Source of the DNA: Thermodesulfobacteriota bacterium
GTDB lineage: Bacteria; Desulfobacterota; DSM-4660; Desulfatiglandales; Desulfatiglandaceae
DNA length: 47,549 bases
NCBI GenBank assembly: GCA_028278625.1
Contig: JANQDY010000110.1
Coordinates: forward strand, 1 to 47,549
Reading direction: 5' to 3'
Position numbers and translations under genes: made by a program. The notes under the pieces were generated by a model. The model was not told the DNA's origin and searched no databases. It worked only from the letters and a program-made list of their open reading frames with translations. Below, piece after piece: positions 27,085 to 35,747 of the stretch (its first letter is position 1; each line of letters starts with the position of its first letter).

Positions 27085-28338
27085 CTAACCCCCTTTCGCC
27101 GATGAAAGGCGCTCATCGAACCAGGTGTCAATCCGGTCAAACGCTTTGTGAATGTCTTCTTCGGGCGCCCCGAAAGAGAATCGAATATGCCCGGCACCCG
27201 TGGGACCGAAACCGCTTCCCGGAATAGTGATGACCCTCGCTTCATGAAGCAGTTTCAGCGCCAGATCCATATCATCCTTGTTTTCAAGTTCGATTCTGGG
27301 GAACACGTAGTAAGCGCCTTCCGGCCTCTGATAGGAGAAAACGCCGGAGAGGCGGTCAAGGCGCTGGCACACCGCATCACGTCTGGAACCCAAGGCTTCA
27401 GCCAGTTTCGCGATAAAACGATCCCCTTCGCCATCTTTGCCGTTGGTCTCTTTTAACGCCGAGAGTGCTGCATACTGGCTGATGGTGGGCGCGCAGATGG
27501 CAAAGGCATCGTGAACCTTCAATACTTGATCGACAATGCGGGCTGCAGCAACCATGTATCCCACCCGCCATCCGGTCATACAATACATTTTGCTGAAGCT
27601 CTTGCAGGTAATCAAAAGGTCCTTCAACTCCGGAACAGATGCCAGGCTGAAATGAGGAAGGCCATCATAGAGGAGAAAATCATAGGCTTCGTCTGATATG
27701 ATAAACAGATTTCGTTCGAGGGCCATCTCCGCCAGAGCCCTCAAATCCGCTTCCCGAAAGACCGCTCCCGTGGGATTCATGGGGTTGCATAGCAAAATCG
27801 CCTTGGTTTTTTCGCTTAAGGCGCTTTTGAATCCTTCAATATCCAATTGCCAACCGCACTCCTCGAGGAGGGGGACGAAAACGGGCCGCCCCTCCGCAAA
27901 CAGAACCTGTTCGATGTGGGAGGAGTAGTTCGGCGATGGAATGAGCACTTCATCCCCCCGGTCGATGATGGTACTAATGGCGCCTGCAAGGGCTTCCATG
28001 GCACCGCAACTGACGAAAAGCTCAGTCTCGGGGTCTACCGCCATTTTTTTTGTTCTTTTTAGATAACGGGCAATTTCGAGTTTCAGCTCAGGTACTCCCG
28101 GTTGAAGGGAATATTTGCCGATAAGCGCATCATTTCTAAGGGCTTCAATCACGGAATTGCAGATAAAGGAGGGAGTTTCAAAAGAGGGGATTCCCTGCCC
28201 AAGGGAAATACACCCTTCGATTTTGCTGGCAAGCACGGGCATCTGTTTAATGGCTGATACGCTGATCTGCGCAACGCGCCTGGCAATACCCTTTGTGTCC
28301 TCATTTCTCCCAACGCTGGCATAAACCGATCTATCCAA
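27085..28338 (-). CDS. Class I/II pyridoxal-phosphate aminotransferase
   Basis: A 417-aa fold-type I aminotransferase of the AspC/PatA-like subfamily. Visible motifs are SLGQGIPSFETP near the N-terminus, GAMEALAGAISTI (cofactor phosphate), NPMNPTGAVF, SDEAYDFLLYDG (Asp and Tyr contacting PLP), the Schiff-base lysine in SFSKMYCMTGWRVGY, and an arginine in GHIRFSFG that binds the substrate carboxylate. It would transfer amino groups between an amino acid and a 2-oxoacid. Which amino acid cannot be told. It has no operon partner; gaps flank it on both sides. Confidence 0.92.
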   Translation of the reverse strand: MDRSVYASVGRNEDTKGIARRVAQISVSAIKQMPVLASKIEGCISLGQGIPSFETPSFICNSVIEALRNDALIGKYSLQPGVPELKLEIARYLKRTKKMAVDPETELFVSCGAMEALAGAISTIIDRGDEVLIPSPNYSSHIEQVLFAEGRPVFVPLLEECGWQLDIEGFKSALSEKTKAILLCNPMNPTGAVFREADLRALAEMALERNLFIISDEAYDFLLYDGLPHFSLASVPELKDLLITCKSFSKMYCMTGWRVGYMVAAARIVDQVLKVHDAFAICAPTISQYAALSALKETNGKDGEGDRFIAKLAEALGSRRDAVCQRLDRLSGVFSYQRPEGAYYVFPRIELENKDDMDLALKLLHEARVITIPGSGFGPTGAGHIRFSFGAPEEDIHKAFDRIDTWFDERLSSAKGG

Positions 28339-28503
28339 TCTCCACCACCTTTCCTACCTACGACAGGCTTCAACATCGCGCAACTATGATCTTTTTGAAG
28401 CTCTGCCATCAAAAAAACGCTGGCTCTTCCGAACCTGAAACCGTCGGCCCCGGGTGTTAAGGACTCTTTAAAACGGTCAGCGGAAAACCGCCTTACGTGC
28501 ATG

Positions 28504-29625
28504 TCATTGCGGCGTCACATCCTCGATCTCTTGTGATTTCTCCCTGTCCAACGGAAAGTGTCTGATTCCTTCATTGTTTGGGGAAAAATCGATGTTTCTG
28601 AGATCGACCATTCTCACTTTGCGATTGTGCTGCGTGTGATAATAATACTTGAGATTTCCGGTATCCGCGGCAGACGTCCAGATGGTTGAGCTCCGCATTC
28701 CCTTCAACAACTCAGGGCGGGAGTCCGGACCTTCCGCGGTACCAAGGGGCAGGTTGAAATTGTCCAGAATGCGGAATACTTCGTACACGGTTTCATCTCC
28801 GTCGGGCGTTTTCCGAGCTGTCTGCGTGTAGGCCACGGCGCGAACAAAGCGAGAAGGAGGGGTATAGTCACCGGGAATGCCGAGCAAACCACTTCCGGCT
28901 CCGATGGGCCTAAAGTCAAGATTCTCCAATTTCCTGGCCGGCAGTGCAACGGCCGACAGGTTGATGTAGTTTCGAAGGTTCGTCATATGCCAATCAAAGC
29001 TTGGCGAATTGGTCAGCACGCGAAGCGGGTTGTCAAACACCTTCAGTTCCCCCTTAAGGTATTGGACCACCATCGCTTTCCCGCTCTGTTCTATCACGGT
29101 CAAGTGGATCGGTGCAGGACCGCCGAGAACAGGCTCCGGAACAGGCACCACACGTATTTTTTTCAGTCCTTCACGCACTTCATCAACCGCAGCGAATTGG
29201 GTGAGAACATAATTGGCAAGATCAAGAGGCCCCATGGATATCCCGGCCTGATCCGGGTCGTAGGGTTGGAACTCGGCAAATCCGGGGAGATAGAGAACAC
29301 CCACCACCAGGCCTTTTTCGTTCATTCCGTCGGTAAAATAGTCCTTTAGAAGGGCATCAAGGGCAACGGCGCCATACCGGGCCTTCCAACGGTGGCCGGG
29401 CTTTCCGTCCGGTGTGTGGCCCTGAAACGCGTACTCGCGAGGAACAACGGCCAGGCGGGAATTAAGATCAAATGCGCCCCATTCCATGGTCCGTCCATAG
29501 ACGGCCACACCATCGTCTGCCATCAAGACAATACTTGTGCATGCCGATGCCGCTTCATAGAGAAAAACGGGTATGGCCAAGGCCAGGACCAAATAGCCGG
29601 TGAATGCGCGTCTTGGGAAATTCAT
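28504..29625 (-). CDS. Choloylglycine hydrolase / penicillin acylase-like linear amide hydrolase
   Basis: A 373-aa exported Ntn-hydrolase. The signal peptide ends at AASA, directly before CTSIVLMADDG, so removal would expose the catalytic N-terminal cysteine. Other family residues are the R of YGRTMEWG, the D in FTDGMNEKGLVVGVLYLPG, and N in LTNSPSFDWH. Family members split bile-salt amides, penicillin V or acyl-homoserine lactones. The exported form resembles the Gram-negative cluster active on penicillin V or acyl-homoserine lactones; this is family knowledge, not shown here. AAGGAGGAGG precedes ATG 29625. Confidence 0.88.
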   Translation of the reverse strand: MNFPRRAFTGYLVLALAIPVFLYEAASACTSIVLMADDGVAVYGRTMEWGAFDLNSRLAVVPREYAFQGHTPDGKPGHRWKARYGAVALDALLKDYFTDGMNEKGLVVGVLYLPGFAEFQPYDPDQAGISMGPLDLANYVLTQFAAVDEVREGLKKIRVVPVPEPVLGGPAPIHLTVIEQSGKAMVVQYLKGELKVFDNPLRVLTNSPSFDWHMTNLRNYINLSAVALPARKLENLDFRPIGAGSGLLGIPGDYTPPSRFVRAVAYTQTARKTPDGDETVYEVFRILDNFNLPLGTAEGPDSRPELLKGMRSSTIWTSAADTGNLKYYYHTQHNRKVRMVDLRNIDFSPNNEGIRHFPLDREKSQEIEDVTPQ

Positions 29626-29655
29626 GGATTCCTCCTCCTTGTTAGCCAATACTTC

Positions 29656-30402
29656 TTATTCGAGTTCAAAACTCACAGTTACTCTTGCAGTTACTTTAAT
29701 CTGTCCCAAGGCAATACCGCTGCTGGGCTCCGTTGCGCCGGCAACGTTTTGAACGACATTTTGGGACATTCCGCCACCCCATTGTGATTCCCACCATGAA
29801 TTATACCACGACCACCATCCAGATGGATTTTCCTGAATATTATACGGTCTGCCAACTTTCTGCCCCAGATCTCCGGCCAAATCATTTGCTTTCTCCTCGG
29901 CAGCTTTAATTGCAAGGGAACGCGCTTCATCTTTATGCTTCCTGAGTTCAGTGGTGCGAAATTGAACGCCATGAACATAATTCACTCCGCCTTCAATCAC
30001 CTTACTTAGGACACTCTCGAATTTGGATGTATCTTTCAGGGTGAGTACCATAGATTTTCTTACAAAATAGCCAATAAATTTCTTATGTTCATATCGATCT
30101 TCATAGCGTGGTTCAATGTTGATGTACTCCGTCTGGATATGTTTTTGTTCTATTCTGTTTTCTTTAGCTACATCTAAAATTCCCTTTATTCTTTGATCAT
30201 TTTCTTTTTTGGCAATGTTTAAGTCTTTATTCCAGGTTTCCACTCCGAGCGTAAGAATGACCTCGTCGGGAACAACCCTTACTTCCGCATCTCCGGTTAC
30301 TGTAATTAGCCGTGGTTCCGGCTGGTCCGATGCGAAAGTAATGTGATGAAATGTCACTACGATTACAGCGACCAACACCGCATTAATAATGTGCTTCATC
30401 AT
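29656..30402 (-). CDS. SIMPL-domain (DUF541) exported protein
   Basis: A 248-aa protein with a signal peptide (MMKHIINAVLVAVIVVTFHHITFA) and one SIMPL/DUF541 domain: ITVTGDAEVRVVPDEVILTLGVET, a long charged helix, EYINIEPRYE, and a final strand IKVTARVTVSFELE. Members are periplasmic or outer-membrane proteins of unclear function; some are linked to stress. A tryptophan-rich insertion (WWSWYNSWWESQWGG) lies near residue 200 and is unusual. GGAGG precedes the ATG. AT-richer than its neighbours. Confidence 0.85.
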   Translation of the reverse strand: MMKHIINAVLVAVIVVTFHHITFASDQPEPRLITVTGDAEVRVVPDEVILTLGVETWNKDLNIAKKENDQRIKGILDVAKENRIEQKHIQTEYINIEPRYEDRYEHKKFIGYFVRKSMVLTLKDTSKFESVLSKVIEGGVNYVHGVQFRTTELRKHKDEARSLAIKAAEEKANDLAGDLGQKVGRPYNIQENPSGWWSWYNSWWESQWGGGMSQNVVQNVAGATEPSSGIALGQIKVTARVTVSFELE

Positions 30403-30446
30403 ACCCACCTCCCCATATTTGGTTGTTTTTTGTGGCTTACGGCCGA

Positions 30447-30917
30447 TCAATTGACGAAGTGTGGCCGAGGTGACTTCCTTCTGGAGAATATCTTCTTAAA
30501 TACGTGACTCGATTTCTCATAACCAGCCTTCTTTTCATAAAACCTGTGGGCATCCGTTCGCTCGAGGCCAGAGGACAGGGCCACAACACCGCACCCATTA
30601 TTTTTCGCCCATGACTCAATATGGTCGAGAAGGCGCTTGCCATACCCCCATGAGCGGGAAGCGTGCGTGGTCACCAAATCGTAAATCCAAACGTGTCGTC
30701 CATAATAGAAATTCGTGAGGATTACAACACCGGCCAAAGAGACCGGCGTATGATTATCTTTAAGCACGAAAAGCCGATACCCTTCCCGTCGCATGGAGGA
30801 CAAGTAATCGAAATACGCTTCTTCTGAGAGGCCTGTGCGCAATTCCGCCATGAGTGGATAAACAGAGCGGAAGTCGGCCAAGGATGTGATTTCTTCTATG
30901 GTCATGTTCGAGTGCAT
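30447..30917 (-). CDS. GNAT-family N-acetyltransferase
   Basis: A 156-aa acetyltransferase. The acetyl-CoA-binding loop of GNATs is visible as SRSWGYGKRLLDHIESWAK (Arg/Gly-x-Gly pattern), preceded by a strand pair (VVILTNFYYGRHVWIYDLVT) and followed by ALSSGLERTDAHRFYEKKAGYEK, the typical end. The substrate is unknown. Two starts are possible, 30917 (GAGG upstream) and 30905; the latter overlaps the trpF stop as ATGA. It is therefore translationally coupled to trpF. Confidence 0.85.
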   Translation of the reverse strand: MHSNMTIEEITSLADFRSVYPLMAELRTGLSEEAYFDYLSSMRREGYRLFVLKDNHTPVSLAGVVILTNFYYGRHVWIYDLVTTHASRSWGYGKRLLDHIESWAKNNGCGVVALSSGLERTDAHRFYEKKAGYEKSSHVFKKIFSRRKSPRPHFVN

Positions 30918-31444
30918 CTGACCGCCTCAATAAACGCCTTCATCAGCTTAAAGTCTTTAACGCCGTCGGTTTCCACACCGCTTGAAACGTCAACGCCGAA
31001 CGGTTTGATTTCTTCTATAACCGAGCCCACATTTTCCGCATTAAGGCCGCCCGCTATGATGATTTGGTCTGATTTCTCTTTGACCCAGTCCGGGAATTCC
31101 TTAAAAACCCCGCTGCCGATGCTTGCATCATAGAAATAGTATTCATATTCCAGAGTTGCCGGTGGAAATTCCTTGGAGGCAATGGCCAGGTTCGGGATCT
31201 GCTTTGCTTCATATATCTGAGTATAGTCAAAGGCGTCAGCGACGCCTTCCACATCCTTATATGCAAGGCCCACCACAAAGGTTACAATCCTGCCTTTGGC
31301 ATGGTTGGCCAATTCAACGGCGATTTCATTTTTGCAGTAACGTTTGCTCTTATTGTAGGTTACCACACCGACTGCGTCATATCCATACGCAATCGCCTTG
31401 TCGATCTGCTCCTTTGTTTTCAGACCACAAACTTTCACGAACAT
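30902..31444 (-). CDS. trpF: Phosphoribosylanthranilate isomerase-like protein
   Basis: A 180-aa TrpF-type TIM barrel, slightly shorter than the usual 200 residues. The catalytic cysteine is C6 (KVCGLKT) and the general acid is the Asp of YFYDASIGSG; the phosphate-binding end GVDVSSGVETDGVKD is intact. The enzyme converts phosphoribosylanthranilate to the ribulose form in tryptophan synthesis. No other trp genes are here, and the second half is unusual in spacing (IIIAGGLNAENVG is conserved, loops are short), so a changed substrate is possible. ATG 31444 with GGAA upstream; the gene overlaps the acetyltransferase. Confidence 0.8.
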   Translation of the reverse strand: MFVKVCGLKTKEQIDKAIAYGYDAVGVVTYNKSKRYCKNEIAVELANHAKGRIVTFVVGLAYKDVEGVADAFDYTQIYEAKQIPNLAIASKEFPPATLEYEYYFYDASIGSGVFKEFPDWVKEKSDQIIIAGGLNAENVGSVIEEIKPFGVDVSSGVETDGVKDFKLMKAFIEAVRCTRT

Positions 31445-31509
31445 GTTTTTTCCTTCCCGCCACAGCAGGCCGGACCATCCACTGAAACTCCGGATTGGGT
31501 CGGTTTGTC

Positions 31510-31953
31510 CTAATGCCATCCATATCCACAAGAAAGACAGGCCGGCCGATGAACACAAATGATTTCACCACACCCGGGACAAATCCATTTCACCTTTTCA
31601 TTCCGAATGAAATGCCTGATCCCGTCCTCATTGATCATTTTTAGATTGTCAATCATGCTCATTTTATACTTGGTTCTGTATCGCTTATCCAACTGTTTCA
31701 GCCTGGGGCATGGAAAACCTTCACAAATACGGGAGCAATACTTGGTTTTACCGGTTGCGATGATTTCGCAGTTTCTGATGCTGCATCTGTTACGGTATTT
31801 CGATTTTTGCGTATCTTGATGATTGATCATTCGGCAACCCGGGCACCTGTTCTTCTCTCGAATATACCCCAGGCAGATACGGCAGTTCATTCCGCAGGGC
31901 GCGATCAGTTTCGTGGGAATGGTTGTGGTCTTTTTTCGATCTGTTTTTGGCAT
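31510..31953 (-). CDS. Cysteine-rich DUF3795-like protein
   Basis: A 147-aa protein with 15 cysteines, consistent with DUF3795. The conserved block is APCGMNCRICLGYIREKNRCPGCR, followed by CSIRNCEIIATGKTKYCSRICEGFPCPRL, and a C-terminal zinc-ribbon-like pair (CPGCGEIICVHRPACLSCGYG). Likely binds metal ions; function unknown. The N-terminus is basic (MPKTDRKKTTT). A second, shorter DUF3795 gene lies at 36859-37206. Upstream, TATGATTT occurs twice within 20 bp. AT-richer than genes to the left. Confidence 0.78.
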   Translation of the reverse strand: MPKTDRKKTTTIPTKLIAPCGMNCRICLGYIREKNRCPGCRMINHQDTQKSKYRNRCSIRNCEIIATGKTKYCSRICEGFPCPRLKQLDKRYRTKYKMSMIDNLKMINEDGIRHFIRNEKVKWICPGCGEIICVHRPACLSCGYGWH

Positions 31954-32104
31954 GATCCGTATATATGATTTGTATCTATGATTTCATTGAACCCCGGCAT
32001 CACCCCCTTTAATAGAGCAGTGACAGGGGAGGAAGGTCAGGTTTCCCCCATTGTTAACGCTTTTCTCATTCCGGTCAAATCAATAAATGCCGAAAGCCAA
32101 GGGT

Positions 32105-32245
32105 CTAAAAGAAATTGAACACGGTTTTAACACCTACGCCCCAAACCCGGGCGCCTTCTCTTGCCAGGGCCTGTGCGCAGGCCAATCCAAGCCCTCGTGT
32201 ACTGCCCAACACAAGGGCGGTTTTATCCTTCAGTCCGAGATCCAT
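32105..32245 (-). pseudogene. N-terminal remnant of a short-chain dehydrogenase/reductase
   Basis: A 46-codon reading frame, too short to be a gene, that starts exactly like an SDR enzyme: MDLGLKDKTALVLG, then the NAD(P)-binding STRGLGLACAQALAREGARV. It has a proper ribosome site (GGAGA before the ATG). After GARV the sequence loses all resemblance and stops at a TAG at 32105. A full enzyme would need about 250 residues, so roughly 80 percent of the gene has been deleted or replaced. The break lies near nt 32140. Confidence 0.75.
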
Positions 32246-32274
32246 GGTCTCTCCATCTCAAACAGCCTTATTCA

Positions 32275-33183
32275 CTAAAAAGGCTTCACTTTTGCGTGTA
32301 CGATCCTGCACATACAGCATCCTCTGCGATGACGGTTTTCTCCCGTGAAATACTCTGCTTCGTAATAATCACCGGATATGTCCGTGATTTCATGGAATCC
32401 TCGTTCAGACATGAATGATTGGATGGCGCCTTCTTCGATGCCGAACAAGAGCGCCTCTCCCCGCTTGTGTTTAAAATCAAGAATACTTCCCGTATTGAAA
32501 ACCTTTTTGATCAAGGCGGCATTCTCCAATCGGCAAGTCCCATCCACAACCGATTTGAGGATATAGCTGAATATGATCGAGCTGCCAGGCATTGAATTCC
32601 TCGTCACATAATGCAAAGTGTCATCAACGGCATCAGCTGTCAAATATGGCGTTACCCCCTCCCAGATAAACAGGCTTTTCTTATCTTTATCATATCCGTA
32701 TTCAAGCATTTTCCGAGGCAATGATTCTTTGTTAAAATCAATGGCCACATACACCACATTGCCTGGAAGGGGGTCTATAATGTCTCTTAGCTTTTCCTTC
32801 TTCAGCTTTTGGATCCCGGGCAGGTCCACTTCAAACACCGTAACCTTTTCTTTGAGTTTTTCCATTCTATATGCCCTTGAGTCGTAACCGGCCCCCAAGA
32901 TGATCAATTGCTCCATCCCCTGAACAATACAGCGGTCTACATGTGCGTCGATGTATCTGGTGCGTGCGGGAGTACAATCCTTCAGCCTGGGGTGCTTTTT
33001 CTCAAGGTACCAAAGGCCAAGTCTCTTTAGCGGCGCAATCTTGCCCATTGCCGTCAATGTCTTGCCCAGAAACGCTTTTGCGAAAGGATCATCACATAAT
33101 CGAATATTCTCGGGCTTTTCGGTTTCCAGACTCCTGACCAAAGCGCCGACCTCTGCCGTAAAACTCGGTTTGACCTCTGCCAT
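32275..33183 (-). CDS. Class I SAM methyltransferase, LCMT/PPM1 (TcmP-like) family
   Basis: A 302-aa methyltransferase of the leucine carboxyl methyltransferase-type family. The glycine loop is LIILGAGYDSRAYRM, followed by the acidic residue in VFEVDLPGIQKLKKE, and the conserved FIWEGVTPYLTADAV. Family members methylate carboxyl or hydroxyl groups, including polyketide precursors; the substrate here is unknown. The C-terminal region has extra cysteines and histidines (RHRRGCCMCRIVHAK). GGGAGG precedes ATG 33183. One of three methyltransferase genes within 3.5 kb. Confidence 0.88.
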   Translation of the reverse strand: MAEVKPSFTAEVGALVRSLETEKPENIRLCDDPFAKAFLGKTLTAMGKIAPLKRLGLWYLEKKHPRLKDCTPARTRYIDAHVDRCIVQGMEQLIILGAGYDSRAYRMEKLKEKVTVFEVDLPGIQKLKKEKLRDIIDPLPGNVVYVAIDFNKESLPRKMLEYGYDKDKKSLFIWEGVTPYLTADAVDDTLHYVTRNSMPGSSIIFSYILKSVVDGTCRLENAALIKKVFNTGSILDFKHKRGEALLFGIEEGAIQSFMSERGFHEITDISGDYYEAEYFTGENRHRRGCCMCRIVHAKVKPF

Positions 33184-33268
33184 GATATCCTCCCATAAGC
33201 CTCAATACCGTTGCTCCTTGCGGAAGCCCTGCCCGTTTTCACGCCGCGGGTTCCCGAAAGCGCTGAGG

Positions 33269-34114
33269 TCATCTCTTGCTGCCCGGTATCGGATCTCCCG
33301 AGTCACGTTCCTTAACAGCCTGTTTAAAGCCCGTTTCCTCCGCACGTTGCTTAAACCAAATACCTTCAGGACTATGCCTGGCAATGCCGTCAAAAAGGGT
33401 TGCGATTGTTTGGGTGCTTGCCAGCCCCATGTTTTCATAGGCCTGGTTGACCATCATTTTCATCATCATGAGCTGGTTTTTTGGCACGCCTTTTATTCGA
33501 TTCGTCAGTTGATGAACCGTCTCATCCAGTTCTTCCAATGGCACCGCCTGAAGAATGAGTCCCATTTCCGCCGCTTTTGCCCCGGATATCAGATCTCCCG
33601 TAAACAGCATTTGCTTGGCCTTTTCCGCGCCCAGTCGATACACCCACATGGCCGTGGTGGGACAGCCCCAGACACGGGAAGGCGGATATCCAATGCGGGC
33701 TTTTTCATTCATGAGGATAATGTCACAGCACAGGGCAATATCACTGCCTCCGGCAACCGCGTCCCCATGGACCCGGGCGATCACCGGTTTATGGCATCTC
33801 CAGATGGACATGAAGTTCTGCGTACAGCGGCTCATAAAGGCATGGTCAATCATGGGATCCCACGGCATATCCTGGATAGCCGGATTGCCGCCCGGTTTCT
33901 CCGCGTAAGCCTTTAAATCATATCCACCGCAAAACCCGCGTCCGGCACCCGTGAGCACTACCACATGCACGGAATCATCATTGCCCGCATGACCGAACGC
34001 CTTGGTGATGTCTTCCGGCATGGTTTCACTGATTGCGTTAAACCGCTCGGGGCGATTCAGCGTAATGGTGGCGACGCGGTCCTTCGATTCATACAAGACG
34101 GTTCCAAAATCCAT
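33269..34114 (-). CDS. Crotonase-superfamily protein (enoyl-CoA hydratase/isomerase-like)
   Basis: A 281-aa crotonase. The family pattern is clear: ITLNRPERFNAI, oxyanion-hole segment GRGFCGGYDLKAYA, and the second oxyanion loop VHGDAVAGGSDIALCCDI. The two glutamates used by true enoyl-CoA hydratases are replaced: the first position reads GGSDIAL (Asp) and the second lies in IGYPPSRVWG (no Glu). It may thus be an isomerase, hydrolase or lyase of the family. Loop lengths are normal and the C-terminal helix (FKQRAEETGFKQAVKERD) is present. AGAGGG before the ATG. Confidence 0.85.
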   Translation of the reverse strand: MDFGTVLYESKDRVATITLNRPERFNAISETMPEDITKAFGHAGNDDSVHVVVLTGAGRGFCGGYDLKAYAEKPGGNPAIQDMPWDPMIDHAFMSRCTQNFMSIWRCHKPVIARVHGDAVAGGSDIALCCDIILMNEKARIGYPPSRVWGCPTTAMWVYRLGAEKAKQMLFTGDLISGAKAAEMGLILQAVPLEELDETVHQLTNRIKGVPKNQLMMMKMMVNQAYENMGLASTQTIATLFDGIARHSPEGIWFKQRAEETGFKQAVKERDSGDPIPGSKR

Positions 34115-34152
34115 CAGCGGTTCCCTCTTTTTTGGGTGTTTATGCCATTGGG

Positions 34153-34902
34153 TTACAAAGGTTTAGCGCCGACAATAATCAGGCGCTGTGCGTTTAAGTC
34201 ATAGGGAGAACCGTCAAAACCGCCGTATAGCTTGATGTCCTTAAAACCGGATTGCGCCATCCGGTCCCTTAGTTCCTGCCCGGAATAGACGGTATGTTGA
34301 AATGTAAAGGTCTTTGCATGATCACCTCTTATGATGATCCAATCGTTTTTCACACGCGTCCAATCATCGAAAATTTCAGGTCGCTGTACGACGATCGTAC
34401 CATCATCCAGCAGGTCACTCATGGTGGGTTGGAGGATCTTTGCCATCCTTTCCTTTCCCATTACGTCGATTAATAAGAATCCCCCCGGCTTTAAACAAAG
34501 AAAAACATTTTCAAGGACTTTCAAGTCATCGGTCTTGTCGTCGAAATATCCGAAGGAAGTGAACATGTTCAACACAAGATCATACGACAGCGGTCGCACA
34601 AAACGGCGCATATCCTCCAAAACCCACTCCACGGGCAATCCTTCCGATTCCGCCTTTTCCTTTGCCTTATTGATAAGGAATGAAGATCGATCAACACCCG
34701 TTACAGCAAAACCTTTCCTGGCGAGGACATTCGACACCCTGCCGGGCCCGCAGCAAAGATCCAATACGGATGAACCGTGGAACTCAATCAGTTTTAAAAT
34801 GCTTTCAACCTGGCGATTGGTCTCTACAAACAATTTCTCCGGGAACAAGAAATCATATGTCTCTTCCCAGAAAGATTCATTTTCAAACCATTCAGTATTC
34901 AT
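34153..34902 (-). CDS. Class I SAM-dependent methyltransferase
   Basis: A 249-aa methyltransferase. Motif I is VLDLCCGPGRVSNVLARKG, with an unusual CCGPG glycine loop, followed by VTGVDRSSFLINKAKEKA (acidic residue that binds the ribose) and LVLNMFTSFGYFDDKTDDLKVLENVF, which resembles small-molecule methyltransferases (UbiE/Methyltransf_25 type). AGGAG precedes ATG 34902. The substrate is unknown. It lies 38 bp from the crotonase gene and could be co-transcribed with it. Confidence 0.85.
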   Translation of the reverse strand: MNTEWFENESFWEETYDFLFPEKLFVETNRQVESILKLIEFHGSSVLDLCCGPGRVSNVLARKGFAVTGVDRSSFLINKAKEKAESEGLPVEWVLEDMRRFVRPLSYDLVLNMFTSFGYFDDKTDDLKVLENVFLCLKPGGFLLIDVMGKERMAKILQPTMSDLLDDGTIVVQRPEIFDDWTRVKNDWIIIRGDHAKTFTFQHTVYSGQELRDRMAQSGFKDIKLYGGFDGSPYDLNAQRLIIVGAKPL

Positions 34903-34975
34903 GCTCGCTCCTGATTTTCGAGCTGCGGTTTTCCGGCAACGCTATTTTCCCAGTCTTTAAGTAGGACACACCCGC

Positions 34976-35707
34976 TCAGTTGCGCATGACGAAAAAAGCG
35001 TAGCTGAAACAATCAGAGTGCTGACGGAACGTGGAAATCTCGTTTCTCGCCTCTTTCAAGACCGCCTCGGCTTCCGGAATGCCTTGCCAGGCTTCCGCTT
35101 TCAGGGCGATGCGTTCCTCCATGGGGTCATAATATTGTTCGGTCCATGCCGTGGGTGGAAAGATGAAATGACCCACCGCTTCGTATCCGATGTGCTTGAT
35201 GACTTCAAGTTTCCCTTGGATGGTGTCAATCTCCGGGTATTCCCGCCAGAATTCAACGGCCCCGGGCGGAGGGTTGGGCTTCAACCAGACGGCTTCACTC
35301 ACCGCAACATGGCCACCGGGCTTCACGAATTCCTTCACCTTCCTGAGACCGGCCAGAAAGCCCAGGTTGTAGATGGCTCCCTCGGACCAGATGATGTCGA
35401 AACTGGACCCCGGAAAAGCCATCTCCTTCATGTCCTGCTCCAACGTTACGAGGCGGTCGGAGACGCCGGCACTTTCCGCTCCGGCCTTTACCAGGGCAAT
35501 CATGCTCGGTAGGCGGTCAAGGGCCACAACCGTACCGTTCGTGATCCTCAAAAGTTCGACCGTCTGCATTCCGGGACCGCAGCCGATGTCGAGGATTCGT
35601 GGCGTTGAAGGTACGTGGGGTATCATCTCGAATGCTCTCCGGGTCAACGCATTTGAGCCGGGACCCGCACGTGGCAAGGTGCCATAAATCTCGAGAAAGT
35701 AGTCCAT
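34976..35707 (-). CDS. Class I SAM-dependent methyltransferase (Methyltransf_11-like)
   Basis: A 243-aa methyltransferase. Motif I is ILDIGCGPGMQTVELLR, motif II VVALDRLPSMIALVKAGAES, and the motif IV region is FDIIWSEGAIYNLGF; a VKPGGHVAVSEAVWL strand follows. A proline- and tyrosine-rich C-terminal part probably binds the substrate, which is unknown. I start at ATG 35707 (GGGAGG upstream); the longer frame to 35857 overlaps intergenic sequence and lacks homology. Confidence 0.87.
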   Translation of the reverse strand: MDYFLEIYGTLPRAGPGSNALTRRAFEMIPHVPSTPRILDIGCGPGMQTVELLRITNGTVVALDRLPSMIALVKAGAESAGVSDRLVTLEQDMKEMAFPGSSFDIIWSEGAIYNLGFLAGLRKVKEFVKPGGHVAVSEAVWLKPNPPPGAVEFWREYPEIDTIQGKLEVIKHIGYEAVGHFIFPPTAWTEQYYDPMEERIALKAEAWQGIPEAEAVLKEARNEISTFRQHSDCFSYAFFVMRN

Positions 35708-35747
35708 TGGTCCTCCCTTGGATTTTCGTTTCCCATTCTCATTTCCC

